Source: Suillus spraguei
Lineage: Eukaryota > Basidiomycota > Agaricomycetes > Boletales > Suillaceae
Assembly: GCA_016800925.1 (NCBI GenBank)
Contig: JABCPU010000102.1
Coordinates: 1-64,000 of the forward strand
Length of the DNA: 64,000 nucleotides
Reading direction: 5' to 3'
The position numbers and the translations under genes were made by a program. This document shows positions 46,851-56,865 of this stretch, piece after piece (positions within the stretch are counted from its first letter, which is position 1; each line of letters opens with the position of its first letter). The notes beneath the pieces were generated by a model that worked only from the letters and a program-made list of their open reading frames with translations, was not told the DNA's origin and did no database searches.

Positions 46851-47484
46851 CACCTCTCCACGAACCCCATCTCCTATTGATCAACCAACCTCGCCGTCCC
46901 CCGTTGTAGTCACCTATGAACACCCCACTGAGCTATATGAACCTTGTACGGAAGAACAGTGTGAGGCTGCAAAACTATTAGGAATCCCTGTCGCTGAGCT
47001 GGTAGTGCTCGGTCCTCAACTTCGAGACCTTCATATCCACCCTCCTATGTCTATCCCGTCATCATTTGGTCCAATGGATCCTGTCTTGCCAGTCTTAGTA
47101 AAAGACTTCGGTGTTACTGCCCCTTCTTCGTCTGACGAACTTCTTGCGGTTGCTGAACGAGGAACTACTCCTGATCTCCCTGCATCCGCAAGAAGTTCGT
47201 CAGACGAAGAAGGGGCAGTAACACCGAAGTCTTTTACTAAGACTGGCAAGACAGGATCCATTGGACCAAATGATGACGGGATAGACATAGGAGGGTGGAT
47301 ATGAAGGTCTCGAAGTTGAGGACCGAGCACTACCAGCTCAGCGACAGGGATTCCTAATAGTTTTGCAGCCTCACACTGTTCTTCCGTACAAGGTTCATAT
47401 AGCTCAGTGGGGTGTTCATAGGTGACTACAACGGGGGACGGCGAGGTTGGTTGATCAATAGGAGATGGGGTTCGCGGAGAGGCG
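46851..47484. repeat. 297-bp fold-back inverted repeat in element D
   Basis: The left arm 46851-47147 (plus sense of the extra ORF) and right arm 47188-47484 (minus sense) are reverse complements, with about two mismatches near the outer end (both CG/CA). The 40-bp loop 47148-47187 is normal extra-ORF sequence that continues the left arm. The right arm flows into the intact part of the extra ORF. Confidence 0.93.
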
Positions 47485-48104
47485 AGGTCGGCTTGTGTTT
47501 GTTGTAAATCAGTGATGGCTTCTTCAACTAAGTTTCTGGCTGCTCTTGTTTCAGCGACTGATTGTTGGATGGTTTCAATGACCGCGTTGGTGAGCTGTCC
47601 GATCTCTTGGACAGCAGTGCATAAGCCAGCAAGGGCGTCAAGACTAGAACACACGCGTGAAGAAGAGGGTGCTGGGATAGAAATTGGCATATCTTCCTGC
47701 GGAGAGGGAGGTCTAGCAACACCTGCTCGGCGTTCGGCCACGATGTGAATAGCTTCTTCAACATCGCTTTTAAAAGAACCGGGAAGCAACAGCATAGCGT
47801 AAGAACGAATGCGTTTTTGTAGATGTAGGAGGAGCTGACGATACGTAATTTCGGTGATTTCATTGGCAGTAGTTCCAATGAGGGCGGCGGTGCAAATGAT
47901 GTTGACGAGGAGTAGGGCAGGGAAGGCACCTCTTGCAGTGAGGATTCTTTCAATTTCAAGGGCGTGTCCTTCACATAGAAGGGCAGCTTCGATGTAGGAG
48001 GTGTTATCGATTTCGGTGGCAAGGGTTCCGTAGTTTTCAGCATCAGAGTCGGAGTCATTGTTGGCAATGGTGACGGGGGTGATGTAGGCAGTGGGAAAAG
48101 ACAT
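47188..48104 (-). pseudogene. Element D extra 3' ORF, C-terminus lost
   Basis: Starts MSFPTAYITP at 48104 and stays open through the helical, coiled-coil-like and linker regions to the fold-back point near 47188. There it runs into the inverted arm and stops at 47031. The zinc-knuckle half found in C and E is deleted. This is the longest uninterrupted N-terminal version (about 300 codons), which shows the ORF is a real continuous reading frame. Confidence 0.8.
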
Positions 48105-48158
48105 TTCGATGGTGGTAGTTGATCAAGTGCTTTGTGCAGTTGGTTGACTGAAGGATAA

Positions 48159-51100
48159 TCAGAGGGTGTGTTGCTTCTTATAAGCATTCAAGATTCGAGC
48201 GGAGTGCTTCAAGTTCTTGTCTGGGAGCCATTCGTTGTCTCCTGATGAATATCCTTTCCAAGAAACAAGATAACGTAGGCGAGTACCGGTTCCTTTGTGA
48301 GAAAGAATTGCTTCTATTTCATATTCTTCTTCTTCTTCGATGATGTCAGGTGGTGGTTCAGGGAAGTTCGGACTGTGTACGTCCGTTTCGCTATAGGACA
48401 ATAAGATGGAAGCGTGGAATGTAGGATGAATTTTCCACTGCGGGGGAAGTTTGAGTGTGAACGTGATGGGCGATAAGACATCAATGATCGGGAAAGGTCC
48501 ATATCGCTTTGGCGCAAGTTTCCTTGATGGGAGTTTGAGCCTGAGGTTAGCGGCAGATAGCCAGACCTTATCTCTGATCTTCCATGGAATGTACTTATCT
48601 CCTCGGGATCGTTCAGCCATTGTTTGCATTGCAATGTTATGGCAGGCGATTGCTTCTTCTCCTATCTTCTGCAGGGATCGTACTCGATCTTCTGCTGCGG
48701 GGACTGATGAATCAGGGATAAGGTGAGGGATAGCGCGTGGTTTGTATCCCATCATCAAATAAAAGGGGGATGCATTCCTTGCATTATGTTTTCGGTGGTT
48801 GTGGACGAATTCAGCGATTGGTAGATGTTCTACCCAATCTTCGGGATTGTTGCGGCAATAGATGCGTAGGTATGTTTCAAGTTCTTGATTTAGCCTTTCC
48901 GTTTAACCATCAGTCTGAGGGTGATAAGCTGTGGATGGAGCAATGATGTAATCGAGAAGTCGGGCAAGCTCTTTAGAAAAGCGCGATAGGAACTGTGGAC
49001 CTCGATCCGAGATGACTTTGTCATGGAGTCCAAATCGACGGTAAACATGTTTTAAAAATAGCTTAGCAATTCCTTCGGAAGTGACAGTTTTTAGACAAGG
49101 GATAATAATTACCCCCTTCATAAGGCCATGGTCTACCACGACCATGAGACAATCAAAGCCCCCAGAGACAGGAAGGTCGGTGATAAGATCAACAGAGACC
49201 TGGGAAAAGGGGCGAGATGCAGATGAAGGTATCGGGGTAAGCGTTGGGCGAACAGGATGCATATCAGCTTTCATTTGTTGGCAAAGGGCGCAACCCTCAA
49301 CGTATTTCCGAATATAGGAGCCCATAGCGGGCCACCATGCTTCGCGTTTAACGAGTTCTTCGGTTTTAAATCGACCGGGATGGCCCGCGTAGGATGATCA
49401 TGATACCGCTTCAGGATGTCGGAACGATGCGCTGGAGGAATGTAGGCACGATTCTTAAAATAGAGGACGTTCTCCTCAATTTTCCAGTCAGAAAGCGCCG
49501 ATTTCATTGGAGGAAGACATACGCCATCGAGGGCGTCAGACGCTGTCTTGAAGACAGGATCATCGAGGGGGTCGAGGATGATAAAACATTTTGCAGATCG
49601 GTATCAATGAGACGAACAAATAGAGCATCAGGAAGAAGTGTCTGGTCCTCGTTATCGTCTTTGCCGGAGTCATAGTCAGGCCGGCGAGATAGTGCATCAG
49701 GTACTGCCAATTTAGTACCTGCAACGTGGTGCAGTTCAATGTTGTAAATAGACAAAATCAATTGCCAACGTGCTTGGCGACGGGTAAGCTTCTGTGCACT
49801 TCTAGAATACAGAAGATTCTTGTGGTCGGTGAATACCAGGACGGGGTGTGGGTTTCCTTCAAGATAATGGTGCCATTCGTTCAATGCCCGGATTACGGCA
49901 AGGAGTTCCCGGTCAAAGATTTGGTAATTGCGTTCTGCGGGGTTCAAAGACTGTGAGAGATATGCACAGGGGTGATAAACACCATTTTCGTCAGTTTGCA
50001 AGAGAACTCTGCCGGTTGCTACGAGCGAAGCGTCGGTAGCAATAGCAAATTGTCGGGAAGGATCAGGGTTACGGAGTACCAGTTGGGATGTAAAACGCTG
50101 TTTCAGTTCTTCGAAGGTATCCATCCATTCGGTTGGCCAATCAAAGACCTTATCTTTCTTTGTTAATTCGATAAGAGGTCGAGCGATATCGGAGTAATGG
50201 GAAATGAACGTGTGGTAGAAGTTGCAAAAACCGAGGAATGACCGAACATCTTTTACAGATTTTGGAACCGGCCATTCGGGGATACCCTTGGTCTTGGCAG
50301 TGTCCATAGCAACTTGTCCGGGGCGAATTATCATTCCGAGGTATTCTACTTCTTCTGCGTCGAAGGTGCATTTCTCCGGTTTCAAGAACAGATGTTCTTT
50401 TCGTATTTTCATCAAAACCTGTCTTGTCCGTTCACGATGTTCTGCCATAGTTGTAGAGAAAATCAGGATATCGTCCATGTAGATAACCATCCATCCTTCA
50501 TTGATTTCCTGCTGGAAGGTGTGATTCATGTATGCTTGGAAAGTTGCTGGGGAATTGCAAAGGCCAAAGAACATGACGTTTGGTTCAAAGAGGCCGAATT
50601 CCGTAGTAAAAGCAGCTTTCCAGTGATCATCGGGATGAATGCAAATATTGTTATAACCAGACCGGATATCCATTTTCATAAAGAACTGTGCGTTATGAAG
50701 GCGTGCGACAAGGGAGATAGGGAGTGGGAGCGGATAGGCGTTCTTGACTGTCCAATCATTGATGTAGCGATAATCTTGACAGGGACACAATTCTCCACTC
50801 TTCTTTCCCACAAAGAAGAAACCACTGGCTTGGGGTGACTTCGATTCTGAGATAAAACCTTTCGCAACGTTTTCATCAATAAACGTTTTGACGGCAGCAC
50901 ATTCTTTTTCCGATAGCGGGTAAACCTTAGACGTACGAGGGATGAAACTGGGTTTAGTATCAATGCAATGATCAATACCAGGGCGTTCGGGGGGTAGTTT
51001 GTTCGTTCGGGGGTAGTTTGTTCAGTCCTCTTTAGCAAAGACATCTGCAAAGTTGTGCAAATAGTCCGGGACCAATTCTTCGAAGGATTTCTTTTTCTTT

Positions 51101-52280
51101 TCCTTTTCATCTGTGGCAAATTCTTGAGCTTTGTTACTATATTTCGGAGGAGGAAGGGGAATTGTGGAGTAGTTGGGGAGTTGTTCGAGTCGTGAAGTTC
51201 CATCATGTGTGAGAGGTGTGTCCATGGATACTTCTTCTATGATTCTCATGCTAACTCCATTAGTATCATATTCCACAAGAAATTCTCCATCTCCAAGTTC
51301 ATAGGAGGAAATTTCACGTACTTCTGGCGCGTGCCAGACATCTTGCATTGTGTTGAATTGTTCATCATCCTCTGTTGGGATCAATGAGGGCACATGTTCT
51401 TCTTTATCGGGGATTTTCTCAATTGAAGCTGATAGAGTTTTCGGGGGAACATAGAATTTGGATCATTTCGGAATGTTGGTATCTCGTCCTGGGATTTCTT
51501 CTTCTGCTTTTCTTTTCCCATACTTCTGTTCTTTAATTGGCCGTTGCTCAATAGGTTCTTGGCCAACCTGATATTCGGGCTCAGATTCGTTCTTGCGTTT
51601 TACTGCGCGGGAATTGGTGATACTGCTCGCAGCAGTTGTACACGGGGGGTGAGGTCGGTAGTACATGGCATTTGTACTTCTGGGTCGGGATTTTCAGGTA
51701 TTGGAGGGATGACGAAGGATCTCGGAAGTCGGGAATGTTGCCATTTCTTAGAATGACAATTAAAGGCTGGGGGCAATCCATTCTTCTTCCGATCCATATC
51801 CATATCAATTTCAATTTCATTCGATTTTGTCGTTCGAGGAAGGATGAGTGTTTCAGCAGCCCAATCAATACTTGGGTTCATTGCGCGTAGCCATGGAATT
51901 CCTAGAAGGATTTGATCTCTTCTTCCCAGTTTGGTGATATTGAATTTCCCATACATGGTTCGTTCATCGATTTTGACCACTAACAGGCAATAGTGTGTGA
52001 TCGGTCCTCCTTTAATAAGAGTTCCATCTGCTGTAGTAACTCGAAATGGTGTTTTGAGTTTTCGTCGTGTGATCTGATGGAGTTTCACAAACTCCTCGGA
52101 AATAAATGTTCCGGCCGCTCCTGAATCTATAATGGCAGTAGTGTCGACGGATTTTAAGCGAGTACGCGAGTGGAGGGTGATAGGGACACGAAGTTCTTTT
52201 CTTTCACCTACAGCACATACAAGTCTTAGTAGTACATTGGGAGAAACATATGTTGAATCTTTGTTTCTCCAATTTAAAAA
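48159..52280 (-). pseudogene. Element D Pol (protease to chromodomain)
   Basis: Protease (about 52260-51600) carries the D-S-G-A active site and the LLGIPWLRAMNP segment. After a linker with a few frameshifts (51566-50812), reverse transcriptase and RNase H are open for 435 codons (50811-49504) with YMDDIL, ATDAS and FTDHKNLLY. Integrase follows (49507-48903) with the H-x-C-x2-C finger (CALCQQMK), DLITDLP and ISDRGPQF. It stops at TAA 48903-48905, where elements B, C and E have CAA (Gln), a C-to-T change. The chromodomain frame (48758-48159) has [10 protein letters not shown] and [16 protein letters not shown]. Best Pol of the four copies but still broken. Confidence 0.88.
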
Positions 52281-52284
52281 TCCT
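52274..52284 (-). promoter_or_regulatory. Candidate -1 frameshift site at the Gag stop (element D)
   Basis: Minus-strand GGATTTTTAA. In frame 0 it reads GAT-TTT-TAA (Gag stop); one base back it reads GGA-TTT-TTA and enters protease. The run of five T followed by a stop is kept in B, C, D and E. The P-site TTT codon can re-pair with TTT after a -1 slip. Confidence 0.5.
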
Positions 52285-53107
52285 CAACAATCCGCCTCAC
52301 TGTTTCTTCATCTTCTTCTTCTTTGACTTCAGTTTGTCGGAGCGGTGTCTTCTTCTTTCTGTCAGGACAATTATGAATGCGATGTCCTGTCTTCTTACAT
52401 CCGAAGCATTGTCCCTTCTTCATGCATTCAGATCTTTCCATGTCGGAGATTCGATCTACAACCATTGCGTTGGAGTCACAATTAGGGATGTATCGTGCAT
52501 TTCCGTAGTTCTTCTTCTTCTGTTGTGGAGCATGACATGTCCTCATGGCTTGGAGACGATGATGGGAATTGTCAATGGAAACGCATTGCAGCACAACGTC
52601 TCGAAATACTTCTGAGACATCTCCTAGTGCGAAAAGCTTTGTAAGGATGCCCCAATTCAGGCCATCTTGGAAGAATTGGATCTTCATTGCATTATCGGTG
52701 ATATGAGCCTTGGCTGCAGGTGCCTCAAAATCAGCGATGTAGGTGTGAAGATCTCCACTTCCTTGTTTGAGATCCCTGAGTTTCGTGAGTGCGGTTCCTT
52801 TAGTATCCACTGGGTCGAAGGCTTCTTTGAAGCTTTTCATAAAATCCACCATTGTCCCATAACCAACTTTTTGTCCAGAGGTGTCGGTTGATTGAGCATG
52901 GTCGAGGAATTGCTCTTTCCAGGATTTGGCATTCTTCTCAGTCATAAAGGATGTTATGAAAATGATCTTCTGCTTGTCAGTGGTGTAAAGCTTTTCATTG
53001 ATGTCGAAGTGCAAATTGCATGACTGGATAAATTCGCGAGAATTGTCGCGATCTCCATCGAAACCATTTGGCTGACCGATTTTGTATTCAAAGTCTTTGG
53101 TCGTCAT
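52274..53107 (-). CDS. Element D Gag (277 aa)
   Basis: Complete Gag from ATG 53107 to TAA at 52274-52276. Capsid-like helical region (SREFIQSCNLHFDINEKLY, FLDHAQSTDTSGQKVGYG, IQFFQDGLNWGILTKLF), then a basic linker and a zinc knuckle C-x2-C-x4-H-x4-C (CFGCKKTGHRIHNC). A Lys/Glu-rich tail ends IVEDF just before the stop. The last codons overlap the protease frame by a -1 shift at GGATTTTTA. The only full-length uninterrupted Gag of this family here besides that of element E. Confidence 0.9.
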   Translation of the reverse strand: MTTKDFEYKIGQPNGFDGDRDNSREFIQSCNLHFDINEKLYTTDKQKIIFITSFMTEKNAKSWKEQFLDHAQSTDTSGQKVGYGTMVDFMKSFKEAFDPVDTKGTALTKLRDLKQGSGDLHTYIADFEAPAAKAHITDNAMKIQFFQDGLNWGILTKLFALGDVSEVFRDVVLQCVSIDNSHHRLQAMRTCHAPQQKKKNYGNARYIPNCDSNAMVVDRISDMERSECMKKGQCFGCKKTGHRIHNCPDRKKKTPLRQTEVKEEEDEETVRRIVEDF

Positions 53108-53211
53108 ATTTGGCGATTCGTCTGATGAGTTATACTTTCTCAGTGCCTACATGCGCTGTCCTGCTGTCCGTTAGGGCTTGTCTTCTGTCAGAGGGCTTCT
53201 CTTGACAATCT

Positions 53212-53227
53212 AGCGTACGCGTACGCT
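53212..53227. repeat. 16-bp palindrome in the element D leader
   Basis: AGCGTACGCGTACGCT, extended to 18 bp by flanking T and A. Same leader position as in B and C. Confidence 0.8.
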
Positions 53228-53300
53228 AATCTGCTTATCAAAGCAATCAGGGTTCAGGGTTGAGGACGGATAGTCGACAATTCAGTGGACTTTAATCTTT

Positions 53301-53776
53301 TGTGATGAACTGGGGTGGCGTCACCAGCGACAGTGAAAAGACACAGCCGGTCTGCTGGGATGTCTTACAATGTCCAGAAGAGGACAAGGCGAATAGTACA
53401 AGGAACGCGTTCCAAGTACGATCAAGGGTTTGGCCTCAAAGACAAGTATAAGAGGTTCCACGAGAATAGAGACTAAGGCTAAGGAGTGCTTAGACTTAGA
53501 GACGATTCAAGACAACTTAGGTTGGAGACCTAAGCGAAGGAGATTCCAGGTAAAACCCAGTAAGATTAAAGTAAAGAATCTACTACAAGTACAACGTGCT
53601 TAAATAGACCAATATGTGTGCACGGACCAAGAGAGGTGTGGGAAAGTAAGTGCGTATCCAAATAAGGAAGGAAACTATAGTACAGATGCGTTGAGCATAT
53701 GAATCAGAGTCATGTGACATGATATACAAGTAAGGAAACAAGAAGGAAATGAATAGGGGCACGTACAACTGTAACA
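53301..53776 (-). repeat. Element D 5' LTR
   Basis: 476 bp, plus-strand TGTGATGAACTGG...CAACTGTAACA, followed by the TGTAT duplication. The first bases TGTGAT instead of TGTTAC are a change at the inner LTR end. Confidence 0.9.
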
Positions 53777-54275
53777 TGTATGGTGAGTCCTACATGAGCG
53801 AGACAACTCTGCTCGAAGAATTGACCATTCCATTGACTGATCCAGTGGAAAGGATTGCAACGATGTTGACTCCTGCAACAGCCCATGCAATAGAGAGGCT
53901 CGCCAAGACAATCTTGACATTTGTAGACCCCATCCTGGTTGCAGGTGATGCATCTCCTGTCTTCTGGTGGAGCTTCTTGATCCAGGAGGTGATGCAGATA
54001 TGATTCCTGCCTTGGCAGCCATTGCCTGAGGTAGTCATTTTGACTCTGCATTTTTTATATTTAGCTATAGTTTGAATGACACTCCAACATTTAACATGAA
54101 CTTGCCATGGTTTTTGGGAGTTGCAATGGCTCAAATGAGCCTTGGTCTTGCTCATAAGTATTGTCAGGAAAGTCATCTCAAGGAGGTGGTGCCTGAACAG
54201 GCTGAAGTGTTGGTGATTCTGGGGGAGAGTGAGGCATGGACCTGTAGGCTCATCGTCTTGTGCTTGCAAGTGGGA
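53777..54275 (-). pseudogene. KDZ-2 transposase, N-terminal CxC2 segment
   Basis: Minus-strand frame with NDYLRQWLPRQESYL, LLDQEAPPEDRRC and then the cysteine cluster C-x2-C-x4-V-Y-K-C-x2-C ... C-x2-CC-x3-H, and ISQWNGQFF. This is the zinc-binding CxC2 domain typical of this KDZ class. It ends at GLTIH, where element D inserted; the remainder resumes at 46797. The N-terminal exon upstream (54080-54275) is less certain and the start codon is not fixed. It is divergent from the plus-strand gene to its right. Confidence 0.8.
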
Positions 54276-54514
54276 CCTTGACCCAAATCTTTCTACCTTT
54301 GCTGCCCCTTGCTTCTACCCTGTGGGATTTTTGCAATGGGGTGCATCTACCTATCTTCATCTTATTTTCTAATGCTAATTTTGCAAGCAAAGCATCTGCT
54401 CAGGTGGAATGAATTTTTATTACATTGTGGTGACATACTGTCCTGCTGACTCATTACAAATTTATGTCCATTTATGGCTTCAGGACCAATATAGCTCAAT
54501 TAAGCTACTGTTAG
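54276..54514. other. Divergent intergenic region
   Basis: Lies between the 5' end of KDZ-2 (minus) and the first clear exon of the plus-strand KDZ-associated gene. It may hold promoters or unseen early exons of both. Nothing specific recognised. Confidence 0.35.
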
Positions 54515-55936
54515 GCTTTTGTCAAAGATCAACTTCTGACAATTCATTCATACTTCCACCTTGCTTATCCTCAGCCCATTCTGCAATTTGATTCACCATG
54601 GCAAGGACGGGTCATTCCACTCACTCGACTTCCGGCAGAAATAGGGCACGTCAAAGCAGAAGCTGCTCATAAGAAGGGACCAGCATATATGGAGCACTTT
54701 TTGAAAGAGATGTGGAGGCAATGCGGGATGAGAGTTTTTGTGTTGTCAGCTTGGAAGAATGAACAGGGAGAGGTTCTGTTTGGGATGTAAGTCAATTGTG
54801 TCCATCATCACCGATCTTTTATCTCCATATATGTGTGCAGGCATGATGATAATGAGGCATTAGGAGATGGGGACAGCTTCATGAAGACGAAGGACTGGGA
54901 GGAAATTGAGCCAGTATGGCAGGAGTATGCCCAGGAACAGTGCAGTGAGTGTTTGAACTTTGGATGCAAGAATGAATTCATTGATCACCACAATGATAGG
55001 TGCCGGGGCACAGGACGGAGGACGACAGGTGAAGGGAGGTCGCAAAAGAGTTAGAAAACCAGCTTTCGAACTCGACATGGATGGGGATGGGATGCCATTG
55101 CTTCCAGACATCACGGAAACAAAACTTGAGGAGAAGAAGGCCATAGTCAGGGCATTTCTTACATTGCACTACAGTGAGTCTTTCATGGAAACATCTGAGA
55201 TGTTGTTGAATGTGTGCACACAGGAATATGTTCCGGGAATGACAAGGCTGTCATGCCATGGAGTGCCCTCGTACAAAGTCAGGATGACTTTGTGGCAAGG
55301 AAGTATCTTCCGGCGGATATTGACCTGAAGGAGCCTTCGAAGTTGCAAAACTGGGACACGACAGCCTTGCTCAATTTCTGGTATGCTCAGCAGGAAACAG
55401 GAAAAGATTCAACATTCCTGTTCAAAGCATGGAAGAACAAAGATGGGGACATGGTACCATCTGTGGTATCCGGCAAGTCGCCATCTCATCTGACTCGTAA
55501 AGTGAGAATGCAGAAGAGTGGAACTCTCCGAAGGCCCCGGGATCCATCAACTGAAGCTGAGAGTGATACCGACAGTGACACTCATGACAAGGAGGATGAC
55601 ATTGATGATGACTTGGCTGACGGTTGATCCCTGCTGAAGAAACCCAGATGAATAGCACATCCATCTTCAGCACCCAAGGAGACAGAAGTTCCATGTTCAA
55701 TGCCGGAGCCTCGCCCGGCCAGGCCGGCCAAGGCAGGTGCACTTTTGACATCACGGATGGGCGACCTCCTGGCCGGGTTGACTGAGGAAGTGGAAGAGAG
55801 GAACACATCGCCGGAACCAAGGAGTATACAGGGCAAGAAAGCTGTCATTGAACCATCCGCAAGGACCACCTGGAGTAAGTCTCAAAAGCCGGTAGAGAGT
55901 ACACTTCGAGTAACCAGGGCAAGGGGAAGGAAATAA
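54515..55936 (+). pseudogene. KDZ-associated gene with two in-frame TGA codons
   Basis: Exons (54515-54788, then after introns of about 54, 55 and 50 bp) read FVKDQLLTIHSYFHLAYPQ, QGRVIPLTRLPAEIGHVKAE and KEMWRQCGMRVFVLSAWKN, then DSFMKTKDWEEIEPVWQEYA and EKKAIVRAFLTLHYRICSGN. The next blocks are PWSALVQSQDDF, YLPADIDLKEPSKL and LNFWYAQQE, then a Ser/Thr/acidic tail. Introns 54945-54999 and 55174-55223 restore the reading exactly. I recognise a hypothetical protein family that recurs near KDZ transposases in Agaricomycetes; function unknown. TGA at 55625-55627 and 55649-55651 interrupt one frame that stays open to 55936 (ending RVTRARGRK); both are explained by CGA-to-TGA. The N-terminus is not found. 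Confidence 0.65.
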
Positions 55937-55959
55937 TGTACATATACCAAACTGCCCCC

Positions 55960-56369
55960 ATGTGTACCACATTTTCATCCTTTGTCACACTTCTCAAAAC
56001 ACAGTGTCCCATGTCCCAAATGTCAAATCCCAAGCACCAAGTTCCGGACAAATCCTGATCACCGAGTTCCGGACGACTCCCGATCACCGAGGTCTGGCAC
56101 CCAGGTATCAATCATTGGTAGTTGGTATTAGACATTAGGGTTTGTGCATCATCTAAAATAAATTGGAAATGTCATTGTTATACATGGAAAATTCAGTGGT
56201 TCACATGATATAAGTATGTGAATGAATATCCAAATATTATGAAACCTGATCACCGAGTTCCGGATGAATCCCAATCACCAAGGTCCGGACCCTGGGAATC
56301 AATCATTGGTAGTTGGAATGCGACAATTGGGTGTGTGCATCATCTAAAATCAATTGGAAATGTCATTGT
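55960..56369. repeat. About 193-bp tandem repeat, left part
   Basis: Units contain CCTGATCACCGAGTTCCGGA, TCAATCATTGGTAGTTGG and ATTGGAAATGTCATTGTTATACATGG. The same unit continues at 63882-64000 on the far side of element E, so E inserted in the array. The GAGTTCCGGA words are shared with the satellite at 31300-33060. Confidence 0.82.
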
Positions 56370-56842
56370 TGTTATGACTGGGGTGGCGTCACCAGCGACA
56401 GTGAAAAGACACAGACGGTCTGCTGGGAAGTTCTACAATGTCCAAAAGAGGACAAGGTGAAAGTACAAGGAACGTGTTCCGAGTACGATCAAGGGTTCAG
56501 CCTCAAAGACGAGTCTAAGAGGTTCTACGAGAATAGAGACTAAGACTAAGGAGTGCTTAGACTTAGAGACGATTCAAGACAACTTAGGTTGGAGACCTAA
56601 GCGAAAGATGTTCCAGGTAAAACCCAGTAAGATTAAAGTAAAGAATCTACTACAAGTACAACATGCTTAAATAGACCAATACATGTGCATGGACCAAGAA
56701 AGACGTAAGAATGTAAGTGCATATCCAAATCAGGAAGGCAACTATAGTACAGATGCGTTGAGCATATGAGTCGGAGTCATGTAACATGATATACAAGTAA
56801 GAAGACAAAGGAGAATGAATAGGGGCACGTACGACTGTAACA
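56370..56842 (-). repeat. Element E 3' LTR
   Basis: 473 bp, plus-strand TGTTATGACTGG...CGACTGTAACA, next to the ATTGT duplication. Confidence 0.93.
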
Positions 56843-56865
56843 TTACCCCCTTGTTACATAGAAAG

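Larger units (their letters stand above)
46798..53776 (-). mobile_element. Element D: chromovirus family 2 with fold-back 3' end
   Basis: 6979 bp on the minus strand, flanked by exact TGTAT duplications (46793-46797 and 53777-53781). The 5' LTR is complete (53301-53776). The 3' LTR is reduced to 53 bp (46798-46850) fused to an inverted copy of part of the extra ORF. The best-preserved Gag and RT-RNase H of the family in this window. Removing it rejoins the CxC2 domain of KDZ-2 in frame (HVGLTIH to LRHDGTQCP). Confidence 0.94.
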
